Source: Cupriavidus sp. BIS7
GTDB lineage: Bacteria > Pseudomonadota > Gammaproteobacteria > Burkholderiales > Burkholderiaceae
Assembly: GCF_000292345.1 (NCBI RefSeq)
Contig: NZ_ALOU01000025.1
Span: 1-64,000 of the forward strand
DNA: 64,000 nt
Direction of reading: 5' to 3'
Under the pieces are notes generated by a model. It did not search any database, was not told the DNA's origin, and was given only the letters and a program-made list of their open reading frames with translations. Shown here one piece after another: positions 26,552 to 36,161 of the stretch (positions are counted from its first letter, which is position 1; every line of letters begins with the position of its first letter). The translations under genes were made by a program, and so were the position numbers.

Positions 26552-27217
26552 ATGCACAAGAATTTGAGTATAACAATACACAATGAAAGTGTCACCAGTG
26601 CGCAATCTCTTAGCGATGTGGCCGCGATCAAAGTCGCTGACAAATTGCTCTTGAGGCACGGGCTAGCCATTGGGGTTCTCACCAGCGTAGTGGCTCTGGC
26701 GCTACCCGAGTGGCCGTGGATGTCCCACACCTGGTGGGTCGAGTTTGCTGTCGGATTGATCCCCGCTGCAGGCAAGGTTTCATCGATCTCTGTGTTGCCT
26801 GCTGTGACACAGGTGGTTATGACAACGGGAATGCTGCTGGCGATCGCTGGAGCACTGAATTTTCTGATACGCGTAGACGCATTCTTCCCTCGGGTGAGAA
26901 AAGCGATGCGCAACGTGAACGGCAGGCGCTTCCAGATCGCATGGAGAGGGACGGTTGGCGTGATTTTCTGTGGTCTTTACTTGCTGTTTTTCCTCTATTT
27001 CCCACTGGGAGACCAGCCCATCTCGATGGCAGAAAGTCACACAAGAGGTCAAATGTTTGTGGCAGCCATGACAAATTCTCGTACCGGATTCTCGGTAGCA
27101 GCCGGCACCATGACTGTTGCCTGTCTCTACTTTTGGTACATGTTCTTCTATATAAATTCTCTCATCGCAGTCGTCTTCATATTCCCTCAGCGAGTCAACT
27201 TGTCTTACGGAGATTAA
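26552..27217 (+). CDS. Membrane protein, paralogue 2 of 3, putative RTX-effector protector
   Basis: A 221-residue paralogue of the genes at 25680 and 27422, with the same hydrophobic layout and shared blocks ([66 protein letters not shown]). It is the most divergent of the three, especially in the N-terminal 35 residues and in TM3-TM4. The start at 26552 has only a weak AAGG site. It is followed after 4 bp by another RTX 5' remnant. Confidence 0.7.
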   Translation: MHKNLSITIHNESVTSAQSLSDVAAIKVADKLLLRHGLAIGVLTSVVALALPEWPWMSHTWWVEFAVGLIPAAGKVSSISVLPAVTQVVMTTGMLLAIAGALNFLIRVDAFFPRVRKAMRNVNGRRFQIAWRGTVGVIFCGLYLLFFLYFPLGDQPISMAESHTRGQMFVAAMTNSRTGFSVAAGTMTVACLYFWYMFFYINSLIAVVFIFPQRVNLSYGD

Positions 27218-27221
27218 TAAA

Positions 27222-27356
27222 ATGAGTACGTCAATGAGCTATGAGGAATTTCGTAAGGGCGTTGTCAGTTATGGGGGCGAAGACCGGTGGCGAAGATTTG
27301 CGTTATGGCTGGTGGTGATCGCCGAGATCATGAACAGGGGCACGGTGAGAGATTGA
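27222..27356 (+). pseudogene. RTX gene 5' remnant fused to hlyD tail remnant (2)
   Basis: The first 19 codons ([19 protein letters not shown]) match the intact RTX N-terminus almost exactly. The next residues diverge and the frame stops after 44 codons. The DNA from about 27345 to 27421 aligns with the extreme 3' end of hlyD and its spacer (GAGATTGAGCATTCCTTGTCGC, then GAGGGAAGGGTGAGTCAT). This is a second, independent-looking deletion scar of the same design. Confidence 0.75.
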
Positions 27357-27421
27357 GCATTCCTTGTCGCACTTGATAGTGCAGAGAACAAAGGGTTCGA
27401 GGGAAGGGTGAGTCATAGAAC

Positions 27422-28090
27422 ATGGATAAAAACTTGAGCAAAGCAATGCAATACGGCTGTGGTGTGGGCCTGCAATCTGCGGGCGATGCTGTTGCCATCA
27501 ATGTCGCAGACAAGGCACTTGTCAAACATGCGTTCATCGTTGGGATCGTCACCGGCGTACTGACGTTGGTGCTACCTGAGTGGCCGTGGATGTCCCGAAC
27601 TTGGTGGGTGGAGTTCGCTGTCGGAATATTCCCTGCCGCCGGCAAGGTTGCTGCGATCTCCGTGCTTCCTGCGGTGACACAGGTGGTCCTAACAACCGGA
27701 ATGTTGCTTGCATTCGTCGGGGCGCTGAATTTCCTTATACGTGTAGATGCATTCTTTCCACGGACGAGAAGGGCAATGCGCAACGTGAAGGAAAGACGCT
27801 TCCAGATTGCGTGGCGAGGGACGATGGGCGTTATCGTCGCCAGTCTCCTCCTGCTTTTGATTCTTGACTTCCCTCTACAGAATCATCCGATCTCACTGGC
27901 CGACAGTCACTCGAGAGGGCAGATGTTCGTGGCAAGTATGACGAACTCACGTTTCGGCCTCTCGATGGCCGCAGGCACGATTGCTTTCGCAAGCCTAGTT
28001 CTCTGGCACGGTGTCTTCTATCTCGCTTCTCTCATCGTGGTCGTTTTTGCGTTCCCTCACCGGATGAACCTTTCTCACGGAGATCAATGA
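27422..28090 (+). CDS. Membrane protein, paralogue 3 of 3, adjacent to intact RTX gene
   Basis: A 222-residue paralogue with the shared [57 protein letters not shown] and [16 protein letters not shown] blocks and about four TM regions. It lies directly upstream of the intact RTX gene (1-bp gap after the stop), making it the likely cognate partner of that protein. In a toxin reading it would protect the producer at the inner membrane; it could instead assist secretion or surface retention. No database family could be checked. Confidence 0.7.
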   Translation: MDKNLSKAMQYGCGVGLQSAGDAVAINVADKALVKHAFIVGIVTGVLTLVLPEWPWMSRTWWVEFAVGIFPAAGKVAAISVLPAVTQVVLTTGMLLAFVGALNFLIRVDAFFPRTRRAMRNVKERRFQIAWRGTMGVIVASLLLLLILDFPLQNHPISLADSHSRGQMFVASMTNSRFGLSMAAGTIAFASLVLWHGVFYLASLIVVVFAFPHRMNLSHGDQ

Positions 28091-28091
28091 A

Positions 28092-30872
28092 ATGAGTACG
28101 TCAATGAGCTATGAAGAATTTCGTAAGGGCGTTGTCACTTACGGAGGCGCGGTCGCCAGTGCATGGTCCGAGGGTGCCAAGAAGTATGCGGAGCGGGTGA
28201 CCAAGCTCGCCAAGGAAACCGGAGAGGCCGCACTGAGCGCGCAGCAGCACTATGACGCCTTCGCGAGATCCCAGGGCGAGGCATTTCGCGAGGCCGCCGC
28301 GCGCGCGAACACATGGGCGGAGGCAGCCGAGAAGGCAGGAAACCGCGGGATTGGCAACATCATGCGCAAGTACGCAGTGCTTTCAGATGCGAAGGCATCG
28401 CAGATCCTGGACGGCATGATCGATAGCCGGAAGTGGCTCGAAGGCGAGCTTAGTGCGGCCCGAGCCGCCAGCGCTGAGGCGACGCAAACGTTTGCTCGTG
28501 TGGGCGGAACGCTCGGAAAGCTGGCCGGCCCGGCTGTCGATGCGGCGCAACTTATGGCAGGCGCGATTGAGTACGCACGCACCGGCAATTCATCCACATT
28601 TGAGTCTGCGTGCATGAGCATCGCGCTCGGCTGGGCGGCGGCCGGCGCCATGGGCTGGCTAATGGCCGGAGTTGGCGTCGTCGTTGGCATGCCCGTAGCG
28701 TTTCCCGCAATTGCGATTGGGATTGCGGCCGGCGCGGGCTCCTATTTCGGAGGTGCGTTGTGGCCAGAAACAAAAGAGTACTGGCTCGACAGCGAATTCC
28801 TCCGCGGCCTTACCAACAACATAGGCGACGTCATCACTGGTATCGCCGACACCTTCAAGCGCGCTGAAACTACCCGCAGCCCGATCATTCTCGACCTGGA
28901 CGGCGACGGCGTCGAAACGATCGGCACCGGCTCCGGCGTCTACTTCGACCACGACAACAACGGCTTTGCAGAGAACTCGGGATGGGTGGGCAAGGATGAC
29001 GGCATCTTGGTATGGGACCGTAATGGTAATGGCCAGATCGACGACGGCACGGAGCTGTTCGGCAATAACAGCACGTTGTCAAACGGCCAGAAGGCTACCA
29101 ACGGCTTCCACGCATTGTCCGAACTGGATAGGAACAAGGATGGCAAGGTCGATGCATCGGATGCCGATTTTGCCAATCTGCGCGTTTGGCGCGACACCAA
29201 CAGCGATGGCGTGGTGCAGCAGGGCGAACTGCTGTCGCTAACGGAAGCGGGAGTCAAGAGCCTGGACGTTGCGTACACCGAACCGGGAAAGCTCAATGCA
29301 AATGGCGATGGGCCTGCTGGCGTGATCGATGGCAATGGCAACCAACATCGACAGGTTGGCAGCTTCGAGCGAACGGACGGCACCCGGCACACGATGACCG
29401 ATGTCTGGTTCAAGGTGGATGGCGCCAAGACAATTGAGCGCGAGCTGGTCGCCGTTGACGAGTCCGTCGCAGCTCTGCCGAATCTTCAGGCCGCAGGTAA
29501 TGTACGTAGCCTGCACCAGGCCATGATGCGCGACAGCGGCGGGCATCTGAAGAATCTGGTTGCGCAGTTTGCCGCAGCCGAGAACAGCGCGGCCCGGCAA
29601 TCGTTAATGAACGAACTACTCTTTCGCTGGGCTGGCGTGCACGATGTGGATCCCACCAGTCGTGCTGCAAGCCAGATCTATGGCAACGTCATAGGCGATG
29701 CCCGCAAGCTGGCGACGCTCGAGGCGTTTCTTGGCGATTCCTATCTGGGTACGTGGTGCTGGGGGACGCGCGATCCGAACCCTCACGGCAGCGCCGCGCC
29801 GCTTCTGCTGGAAGCGTACGACAAGCTTGCCGACTACATGTATGGGCAGTTGATGCTGCAGACGCATTTCCGCCCGATTATTGAAGGGATACGGGTCGAG
29901 GTCAGTGACTCTGGCGTTTCGCTGAATGTATCCGGCGCAGTAAAGCTTCTACGGGAAGCATTTGCGACCAAGGGCGACGCAGGTGCACTCTACATGGCGG
30001 AATTCTCTGAGGCACTGAAGACTGCTGGAGCATTTGGATCACAAACTTTGCAGCTATTCCGCAATTCGAGTTGGGAGGGGGAATCCATCTTCGATCAGCA
30101 TCTGTCGATGCTTGGTTCTGCGGCAATATTCGGGGGTGCCAGTTTCGATCGGCTTATAGGGACGGCAAAGGCCGAGTATTTGTTTGGGCTGGCTGGCAAC
30201 GACTGGATGTGCGGATTCGGCGGCAACGACGTGCTCGATGGCGGAGACGGAGACGACCGGCTGGACGGTGGCAGTGGCGACGACGTGCTGCTGGGCGGAG
30301 CGGGCAACGACTATCTGGACGGTGGCCGTGGCGATGACGCGCTCAATGGCGGTGCAGGCGATGATGTTCTGGCCGGTTGCTATGGCAATGACACGCTGCT
30401 GGGCGGCGAGGGTGATGACGAACTGTACGGCGAAGCCGGCAACGATTCGCTCGATGGTGGCACTGGCGACGACTACCTCGACGGCGGCACCGGCAACGAC
30501 ACCTACCACTTCTCCCGCGGCGACGGCGCAGACGTCATCCACGACTACGACACCACCGCCGCCAACACCGACATCCTCGCCTTCGGTTCAGGCATCACGG
30601 CAGACCAGCTTTGGTTCCGGCGCGTCGACGCCGGTCTCGAAGTCAGCGTGATTGGTTCATCCGACAAGACCACGATCCAGAACTGGTACTCGGGTTCGGC
30701 CTACCGGATCGAGCAGTTCAAGACAGCCGATGGAAAGGTGTTGCTCGATACGCAGGTTGAAAACCTGATCAGTGCGATGGCCTCGTTCAACCCGCCCTCT
30801 GCCGGGCAGAGCACACTGCCCCAAAATTACCACGATGCATTGCAAGGGGTGATCGCCGCTAACTGGAAGTAG
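28092..30872 (+). CDS. Type I-secreted RTX protein with Gly-rich hydrophobic hairpin, candidate membrane-active effector
   Basis: A 926-residue acidic protein. Residues 1-165 are predicted helical and Ala/Glu/Lys-rich. Residues about 173-224 are a Gly/Ala-rich hydrophobic hairpin ([20 protein letters not shown], then [16 protein letters not shown]). From 264 an Asp-rich calcium module begins [10 protein letters not shown] and includes EF-hand-like DRNGNGQID and DRNKDGKVD loops, as in the Neisseria FrpC self-processing region, but the Asp before Pro is Ser263. Residues about 697-815 are RTX nonapeptides (GGxGxDx). The end resembles the hemolysin-type calcium-binding related C-terminal domain that carries the T1SS signal. 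No HlyC-type acyltransferase is nearby. The target and activity are unknown. Confidence 0.85.
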   Translation: MSTSMSYEEFRKGVVTYGGAVASAWSEGAKKYAERVTKLAKETGEAALSAQQHYDAFARSQGEAFREAAARANTWAEAAEKAGNRGIGNIMRKYAVLSDAKASQILDGMIDSRKWLEGELSAARAASAEATQTFARVGGTLGKLAGPAVDAAQLMAGAIEYARTGNSSTFESACMSIALGWAAAGAMGWLMAGVGVVVGMPVAFPAIAIGIAAGAGSYFGGALWPETKEYWLDSEFLRGLTNNIGDVITGIADTFKRAETTRSPIILDLDGDGVETIGTGSGVYFDHDNNGFAENSGWVGKDDGILVWDRNGNGQIDDGTELFGNNSTLSNGQKATNGFHALSELDRNKDGKVDASDADFANLRVWRDTNSDGVVQQGELLSLTEAGVKSLDVAYTEPGKLNANGDGPAGVIDGNGNQHRQVGSFERTDGTRHTMTDVWFKVDGAKTIERELVAVDESVAALPNLQAAGNVRSLHQAMMRDSGGHLKNLVAQFAAAENSAARQSLMNELLFRWAGVHDVDPTSRAASQIYGNVIGDARKLATLEAFLGDSYLGTWCWGTRDPNPHGSAAPLLLEAYDKLADYMYGQLMLQTHFRPIIEGIRVEVSDSGVSLNVSGAVKLLREAFATKGDAGALYMAEFSEALKTAGAFGSQTLQLFRNSSWEGESIFDQHLSMLGSAAIFGGASFDRLIGTAKAEYLFGLAGNDWMCGFGGNDVLDGGDGDDRLDGGSGDDVLLGGAGNDYLDGGRGDDALNGGAGDDVLAGCYGNDTLLGGEGDDELYGEAGNDSLDGGTGDDYLDGGTGNDTYHFSRGDGADVIHDYDTTAANTDILAFGSGITADQLWFRRVDAGLEVSVIGSSDKTTIQNWYSGSAYRIEQFKTADGKVLLDTQVENLISAMASFNPPSAGQSTLPQNYHDALQGVIAANWK
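30180..30510 (+). repeat. Tandem 27-bp RTX nonapeptide-coding repeats
   Basis: Imperfect tandem repeats coding GGxGxDxLx units (for example [20 protein letters not shown]) inside the RTX gene. They form a calcium-binding beta-roll on secretion into the calcium-rich exterior. Not an independent element. Confidence 0.9.
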
Positions 30873-30904
30873 GGCGGCTTCCGATCACGGTCGCTCAAAA
30901 GACG

Positions 30905-30926
30905 AAGGCCACCCGAAGGTGGCCTT
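30905..30926. terminator. Terminator-like hairpin between RTX gene and tyrB
   Basis: 9-bp stem AAGGCCACC/GGTGGCCTT with a stable CGAA-type tetraloop, in the 91-bp gap between convergent genes. It probably serves both strands. No long T-run. Confidence 0.6.
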
Positions 30927-30963
30927 GCAACTTCAAAGGCGTACGTCAGCCGTATCAGCCGAA

Positions 30964-32160
30964 TCAGGCCTTCAGCACCTGCCCGATTGCATTGGCGACA
31001 ACACCAACGTTGCGATCGTTCAGGCCGGCCACGCACATGCGGCCCGAGCGCAGCACGTACACGCCGTGCTCGTTCTTGAGGCGGTCTACCTGGTCTGCAG
31101 ACAGGCCCGTGTACGTGAACATGCCGCGCTGGGTGATGTAGCGCGACAGCTTTTCGCCGGTCACGTGCTCGCGCAGCTGGTCGTGAATCGACTGGCGCAT
31201 GCGGGCGATGCGGTGGCTCATTGCTGCCAGTTCCTGCTCCCAGCTTGCGCGCAGTGCGGGCGTGGTCAGCACGCGGGCCACCACGCGAGCGCCGTGGGTC
31301 GGCGGGTTGCTGTAGTTGGCGCGCACGGCGCCAGTCAGCTGGCCCAGCACGCGGCTGGCTTCGTCGGCGCTCTGGCAGACCACCGAAAGGCCGCCGCAAC
31401 GCTCGCCGTACAGCGAGAAATTCTTCGAGAACGAATTGGCCACCAGGCACGGCACGTTCTGGCGGGCCAGTTCACGCACGGCGAAGGCGTCGTCGTCGAG
31501 GTTGGAACCGAAGCCCTGGTAGGCCATGTCGACGAACGGCAGCAGCTTGCGTGCCTTGAGTACGCCGATCACCTGGCGCCACTGGTCTTCGTTCAGGTCC
31601 ACGCCGGTCGGGTTGTGGCAGCACGCGTGCAGCAGCACGATGCCACCCTGCGGGATTGCTTCGATCGCCGACAGCATCGCGTCGAACTTCAGGCCGCCGG
31701 TGGCTGCGTCGTAGTACGGGTAGGTGTTGACCTTGAAGCCGGCGCGCTCGAATACCACGCGGTGGTTCTCCCAGCTCGGATCGCTGATCCACATTTCCGC
31801 TTTCGGGAAATAGCGCTTCAGGAAATCGGCACCCACGCGCAGCGCGCCCGAGCCGCCCAGCGTCTGCAGCGTGGCAATGCGGCCTTCCGCGCGTGCGGCG
31901 CAGTCTTCGCCGAACACCAGCGCCTGCACGGCCTGGCGGTAGGCGGCGATACCGGCCATCGGCAGGTACGGGCGCGGGCCCATGTCCGACAGCAGCGCGG
32001 CCTCGGCTTCGGCCACGGCCTGCATGACGGGCAGGCGGCCTTCGTCGTCAAAGTAGATGCCGATGCTCAGGTTGACCTTGTTGGTACGGGGGTCCTGTTG
32101 AAAGTCCTCGTTGAGCGAGAGGATCGGGTCACCCGGGAAGGCTTCGATGTGTTCGAACAT
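30964..32160 (-). CDS. tyrB: Aromatic amino acid aminotransferase (TyrB/AspC class)
   Basis: A PLP-dependent class I aminotransferase of 398 residues. It interconverts tyrosine or phenylalanine with their 2-oxo acids, also acting on aspartate. The PLP-lysine segment NSFSKNFSLYGERCG and the LLHACCHNPTGVDL segment are typical. MFEHIEAFPGDPILSL at 32160 is the family N-terminus; 20 upstream codons are discarded. It lies downstream of an AroP-like permease and hppD on the same strand, so it supplies 4-hydroxyphenylpyruvate to HppD. Confidence 0.92.
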   Translation of the reverse strand: MFEHIEAFPGDPILSLNEDFQQDPRTNKVNLSIGIYFDDEGRLPVMQAVAEAEAALLSDMGPRPYLPMAGIAAYRQAVQALVFGEDCAARAEGRIATLQTLGGSGALRVGADFLKRYFPKAEMWISDPSWENHRVVFERAGFKVNTYPYYDAATGGLKFDAMLSAIEAIPQGGIVLLHACCHNPTGVDLNEDQWRQVIGVLKARKLLPFVDMAYQGFGSNLDDDAFAVRELARQNVPCLVANSFSKNFSLYGERCGGLSVVCQSADEASRVLGQLTGAVRANYSNPPTHGARVVARVLTTPALRASWEQELAAMSHRIARMRQSIHDQLREHVTGEKLSRYITQRGMFTYTGLSADQVDRLKNEHGVYVLRSGRMCVAGLNDRNVGVVANAIGQVLKA

Positions 32161-32244
32161 GGGATGCGTCTGGCTTTTTTGGTTCAGGGGGCGGCGGCCC
32201 ATGCTACGCACAGGCCGCACAGACGGACTACTGGACTACTGAAA

Positions 32245-33633
32245 TTACTGGATCTGGGCGTTGGCGGCGGGCATGGCCGAGCCGGCGTTTTTCTGCCGGA
32301 GGCGATAGCTTACGCCAAGTACGGCCATCCAGACCGGAATCAGGTAGACCGAGATGCGCAGACCCGGCGTCAGGAACATCACCACCAGGATGCCAGCCAG
32401 GAAGGCCAGCGTCAGGTAGTTGGTCAGCGGGTAGCCCAGGCTCTGGAAGCGCGTGGTCTTGCCGGCGGCCTGCTTGGCACGGCGGAACATCAGGTGAATG
32501 ATGCTGATCATCGCCCAGTTGATGATCAGGGCCGATACCACCAGACCCATCAGCAGTTCAAAGGCCTGGCCCGGCATGAAGTAGTTGATCACCACGCAGA
32601 TGCCGGTGGCGATGGCCGAGACGGCCAGCGCGGTCAGCGGAATGCCGCGGCGATTCACGCGCAGCAGCGAACGCGGTGCGTTACCTTGTTGCGCCAGGCC
32701 CAGCAGCATGCGGCTGTTGCAGTAGACGCCGCTGTTGTACACGGACAGCGCGGCGGTCAGCACCACGACGTTCAGCACGGTTGCCACCAGGTCGCTGTTC
32801 ATCGCGTGGAAGATCAGCACGAACGGGCTGCCGCCGGTGACGACCTTTTCCCACGGGTACAGCGACAGCAGCACGGCCAGCGCGCCCACGTAGAAAATCA
32901 GGATACGGTAGATGACCTGGTTGGTCGCCTTCGGGATGCTCTTCTCGGGGTTGTCTGCTTCCGCCGCGGTGATGCCCACCAGTTCAAGGCCGCCGAACGA
33001 GAACATGATCACGGCCATCGCCATCACCAGGCCGCTGAAGCCATTCGGGAAGAAACCGCCGTGCTGCCACAGGTTGGCAACACTGGCTTCCGGGCCGGCG
33101 TGGCCAGATGCCAGCAGGTAGGCGCCAAAGACGATCATGCCGACGATGGCCACGACCTTGACGATCGAGAACCAGAATTCCATCTCGCCGAACGACTTCA
33201 CGCTGGCAAGGTTGATCGCGTTGATGATCAGGAAGAACGCCAGCGCGGAGACCCAGGTCGGGATGCCAGGCCACCAGTACTGGACATAGATGCCCACGGC
33301 GGACAATTCGGCCATGCTGACCAGGATGTAGAGCACCCAGTAGTTCCAGCCGGACATGAAGCCGGCAAAGTGACCGCAGTACTTGTTGGCGAAGTGGCTG
33401 AACGAGCCGGCGACGGGCTCGTCCACGACCATTTCGCCAAGCTGGCGCATGATGAAGAACGCCACGATACCGGCCAGCGCGTAGCCGAGCAGCACCGAGG
33501 GGCCGGCCAGCTTGATGGTCTGGGCGATACCCAGGAACAGGCCGGTGCCGATGGCGCCGCCCAGCGCGATGAGCTGGATGTGACGATTCTTCAGGCCGCG
33601 TTTTAGCGTGCCCTGATTGTCGGGAGCGTGCAT
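32245..33633 (-). CDS. Aromatic amino acid permease (AroP/PheP-like, APC family)
   Basis: A 12-TM amino acid transporter of 462 residues. It begins GLKNRHIQLIALGGAIGTGLFLG and has the conserved VDEPVAGSFSHFANKY and MFSFGGLELVGITAAEA segments of the AroP/ProY group. Placed between hppD and tyrB on one strand, it most likely imports tyrosine or phenylalanine for degradation. Specificity is inferred from context; proline or branched substrates occur in related permeases. Confidence 0.85.
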   Translation of the reverse strand: MHAPDNQGTLKRGLKNRHIQLIALGGAIGTGLFLGIAQTIKLAGPSVLLGYALAGIVAFFIMRQLGEMVVDEPVAGSFSHFANKYCGHFAGFMSGWNYWVLYILVSMAELSAVGIYVQYWWPGIPTWVSALAFFLIINAINLASVKSFGEMEFWFSIVKVVAIVGMIVFGAYLLASGHAGPEASVANLWQHGGFFPNGFSGLVMAMAVIMFSFGGLELVGITAAEADNPEKSIPKATNQVIYRILIFYVGALAVLLSLYPWEKVVTGGSPFVLIFHAMNSDLVATVLNVVVLTAALSVYNSGVYCNSRMLLGLAQQGNAPRSLLRVNRRGIPLTALAVSAIATGICVVINYFMPGQAFELLMGLVVSALIINWAMISIIHLMFRRAKQAAGKTTRFQSLGYPLTNYLTLAFLAGILVVMFLTPGLRISVYLIPVWMAVLGVSYRLRQKNAGSAMPAANAQIQ

Positions 33634-33789
33634 GAGTTGTTTCCTCTACCCATTCTTGTGGAATGTCAGGCGCGTCTCTCTGGAGGTGGACGCTTGTAGA
33701 TAAAGCGCACCGGCGCGGGTTGCGCCGGGCGCAGGGTATGCGCCGCCATCCGGGGGGATGCCGGCACAAATCTGGATAAACGAGGATAG

Positions 33790-33805
33790 GGGGGCGATTG
33801 CCCCC
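33790..33805 (-). terminator. Hairpin after hppD
   Basis: 6-bp GC stem GGGGGC/GCCCCC with loop GATT, 6 bp beyond the hppD stop. It may attenuate transcription between hppD and the permease gene 157 bp further on. Confidence 0.4.
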
Positions 33806-33811
33806 GGAGGA

Positions 33812-34885
33812 TCAGACCTTCAGCGTGCCGCGTTCGATCTGGTCGCGCTCGAGCGATTCGAAGAGCGCCTTGAAGTTGCCTTCGCCGAAGCCATCATCGC
33901 CGGAGCGCTGGATGTATTCGAAGAACACCGGACCCAGCACAGTCTTCGAGAAGATCTGCAGCAGCAGGCGCGGCTTGCCGCCTTCGGTCGTGCCATCCAG
34001 CAGGATGCCGCGGGCCTTGAGCTGGTCCACAGGTTGGCCGTGGCCCGGCAGACGCTTGTCCAGCGCCTGGTAGTAGTAGTCGTTCGGCGCGGTCATCAGC
34101 TCGACGCCAGCCAGTTGCAGGCTGTCGATGACCTCGAGCAGGTTGTCGACGGAGAAGGCGATGTGCTGGATGCCTTCGCCGTTGAACGCCATCAGGAATT
34201 CCTCGATCTGGCCGGCGCCCTTCGACGATTCCTCGTTCAGCGGAATGCGGATCTTGCCGTCCGGCGCGGTCATCGCCTTCGAGGTCAGGCCCGTGTACTC
34301 GCCCTGGATGTCGAAGTAGCGGATTTCGCGGAAGTTGAACAGGCGCTCATAGAAGCTGGCCCAGTAGGCCATGCGGCCACGGTAGACGTTGTGCGTCAGG
34401 TGGTCGATCAGCTTGAGGCCGTGGCCCTTCGGATGGCGGTCCACGCCTTCGATGAATTCGAAGTCGATGTCATAGATCGACTTGCCGTCCTCGAAGCGGT
34501 CAATCAGGTACAGCGGCGCGCCGCCAATGCCCTTGATCGCGGGCAGGCGCAGTTCCATCGGGCCGGTGGCAATCTCCACCGGCTGGGCGCCCAGCATCAG
34601 CGCGCGGTTGTAGGCCTTGTGCGAGTCCTTGACGCGGAACGCCATGCCGCAGGCGCTGGGGCCATGCTCGGCGGCGAAGAAGGCGGCGGGGCTGTGCGGC
34701 TCGTTGTTGACGATGAAATTGATGTCGCCCTGGCGGAACAGCACCACGTCCTTCGAACGGTGACGCGCCACCAGCGTGAAGCCCATCTTCTCGAACAGCG
34801 GTTCCAGGACGTTGGGCGTGGGCGAGGCGAATTCAACGAACTCGAAGCCCATCAGTTGCATCGGGTTTTCAAACAGGTCAGCCAT
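33812..34885 (-). CDS. hppD: 4-hydroxyphenylpyruvate dioxygenase
   Basis: A protein of 357 residues, the usual length. It converts 4-hydroxyphenylpyruvate to homogentisate using Fe(II) and O2. Two VOC-type halves are present. Iron ligands are visible in the C-terminal half: HLTHNV (His near 180), [11 protein letters not shown] (His near 255) and the Glu in [10 protein letters not shown] near the end. [20 protein letters not shown] at 34885 is the family start; the open frame upstream is not similar. It is divergent from an AsnC/Lrp regulator. Homogentisate dioxygenase is not in the window. Confidence 0.95.
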   Translation of the reverse strand: MADLFENPMQLMGFEFVEFASPTPNVLEPLFEKMGFTLVARHRSKDVVLFRQGDINFIVNNEPHSPAAFFAAEHGPSACGMAFRVKDSHKAYNRALMLGAQPVEIATGPMELRLPAIKGIGGAPLYLIDRFEDGKSIYDIDFEFIEGVDRHPKGHGLKLIDHLTHNVYRGRMAYWASFYERLFNFREIRYFDIQGEYTGLTSKAMTAPDGKIRIPLNEESSKGAGQIEEFLMAFNGEGIQHIAFSVDNLLEVIDSLQLAGVELMTAPNDYYYQALDKRLPGHGQPVDQLKARGILLDGTTEGGKPRLLLQIFSKTVLGPVFFEYIQRSGDDGFGEGNFKALFESLERDQIERGTLKV

Positions 34886-35019
34886 GGTCTGTACTCGGGG
34901 GGCGAATGCGGGGTGGAAATAATATTGCGGCAGGGAAGCGGTATGGGGGCACTCTGGGGGCACTTCGAGGCGCTTCCTGTGCTGCTCGACATGCGAAAAG
35001 TTTATATGTCGCCCAGCTA

Positions 35020-35099
35020 AATAGGATTTCCTTAGGGGCGCAGGAAAACCCTCGGATATGAGATAAGATTTCGCCAAACTGCCAGTCTAGGAAATCAAA
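35020..35099. promoter_or_regulatory. hppD/AsnC-type regulator divergent control region
   Basis: GGATTTCCT (35024-35032) and AGGAAATC (35089-35096) form an inverted pair in the AT-richer part of the 214-bp divergent region. The second copy touches the regulator start. It is a candidate Lrp-type site, not confirmed. Confidence 0.35.
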
Positions 35100-35573
35100 A
35101 TGCAACATCCGGAACTTGACCGCACGGATCGCCGCTTGCTCGGTGTGCTGCAGGAAAATGGCCGCGCGTCCAATCTGGACCTTGCCGAGGCGATCAATCT
35201 GTCTCCGGCGCAAACCTTGCGCCGTCATCGGCGCCTGGAGGAAGGGGGCATCATCAAGCGCTACGAGGCGCGCCTGGACAGTTCGGCGCTGGGCTTCGGC
35301 GTCACAGCGTTCATCCATGTGACGATGGAGCGCGGGCATATCCGCGACCTGTCCAAGTTCAAGGGACTTGTGGCGGAACTGGCGCAGATCCAGGAGTGCT
35401 TCTCCGTGACCGGCGATATCGACTACGTGCTGAAAGTGGTGGCCAAGGATCTGAAGTCTTTGTCCGACTTCCTGCTGGACACGCTGATGCGGATCCCCGG
35501 CGTAAGCGGCGTGAAGTCGAGCGTGTGCCTTGACGAGATCAAGTGCACAAGCGCCATGCCCTTGGATCTATAG
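35100..35573 (+). CDS. Lrp/AsnC-family regulator, probable hppD regulator
   Basis: A protein of 157 residues with an N-terminal HTH (DRTDRRLLGVLQENGRASNLDLAEAINLSPAQTLRRHRRLEEGGII) and a C-terminal RAM ligand domain (CFSVTGDIDYVLKVVAKDL). It is transcribed divergently from hppD across 214 bp, the usual position of Lrp-type activators of tyrosine degradation. It probably responds to an aromatic amino acid. Confidence 0.9.
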   Translation: MQHPELDRTDRRLLGVLQENGRASNLDLAEAINLSPAQTLRRHRRLEEGGIIKRYEARLDSSALGFGVTAFIHVTMERGHIRDLSKFKGLVAELAQIQECFSVTGDIDYVLKVVAKDLKSLSDFLLDTLMRIPGVSGVKSSVCLDEIKCTSAMPLDL

Positions 35574-35602
35574 CGGCCGCCGGGTGTCAGCGGCCCGGGT
35601 GC

Positions 35603-35929
35603 TTATTGCGCAATGCGCCGCATGGCAGCGGCAATGTCCTTTGTGTCGTCCGGGCGCACCAGCCGCGCCACTTCCTTACCATCGCGCAGGAACACCAGCG
35701 TCGGCCAGAGCTTGACGCGAAACGAGCGGCCAAGCGGGCGGCCGCTGCCGTCCTCTACCTTGATGTGATGGATGGCCGGGTAACCGCTGAAGGCGTCCTC
35801 GATCAGCGGCTGGGCCCGCATGCAGTAGCCGCACCATGGCGCCCCAAACTCAAGCAGCGTGGCACCCGGCAGGGCGTCGATCTCGGCGCGGGCCGGCTCG
35901 GTGGCGACAAAGCTCTTGCTCATGCTCAT
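35603..35929 (-). CDS. Thioredoxin-family protein
   Basis: A cytoplasmic thioredoxin-fold protein of 108 residues with the active site WCGYC (variant CGYC instead of CGPC) and a cis-Pro in KLWPTLVF. No signal peptide. Start at 35929 or two codons later. It is divergent from the NsrR-site-controlled DUF2249 gene, across 232 bp, and convergent with the AsnC-type gene. General disulfide reductant or a specific partner; not resolved. Confidence 0.85.
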   Translation of the reverse strand: MSMSKSFVATEPARAEIDALPGATLLEFGAPWCGYCMRAQPLIEDAFSGYPAIHHIKVEDGSGRPLGRSFRVKLWPTLVFLRDGKEVARLVRPDDTKDIAAAMRRIAQ

Positions 35930-36107
35930 TGCGGTGGGGCTCCTTGATGCGTTCTGGCGTGCGTCCCGCGCGTGCGGGCGGCGTGGCCATCATTCTGCCA
36001 GCGGCCACGGATTCGTGTGCGGCATCCTTTTCCTGCTGGGCGACTCGCCGGTCTTGGTGCGGATCTGATCTAAGTCAACTGTGCCTCTGATTAGGCTATC
36101 TACTATT

Positions 36108-36126
36108 GATGCATTCTCAATGCATC
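36108..36126. promoter_or_regulatory. NsrR-type nitric oxide-responsive operator
   Basis: GATGCATTCTCAATGCATC is a perfect 8-bp-arm palindrome that fits the NsrR consensus ATGCATTT-N-AAATGCAT with a 3-nt centre. It lies 36 bp before the DUF2249 start, where it would repress until nitric oxide destroys the NsrR 2Fe-2S cluster. Confidence 0.65.
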
Positions 36127-36161
36127 TTTTGTGGATGCCGCACCCAACCGAAAGGAATCAC

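Noticed and set aside
30180..30510. Tandem repeats in the RTX region as a satellite
   Set aside because: They code GGxGxDx nonapeptides in frame and vary at third positions, so they are coding repeats.
30919..33606. An 895-codon open frame on the plus strand across tyrB and the aromatic permease
   Set aside because: It is antisense to two clearly conserved genes. Its translation is rich in His, Gln, Arg and Asp, as expected for a GC-rich shadow frame, with no domain.
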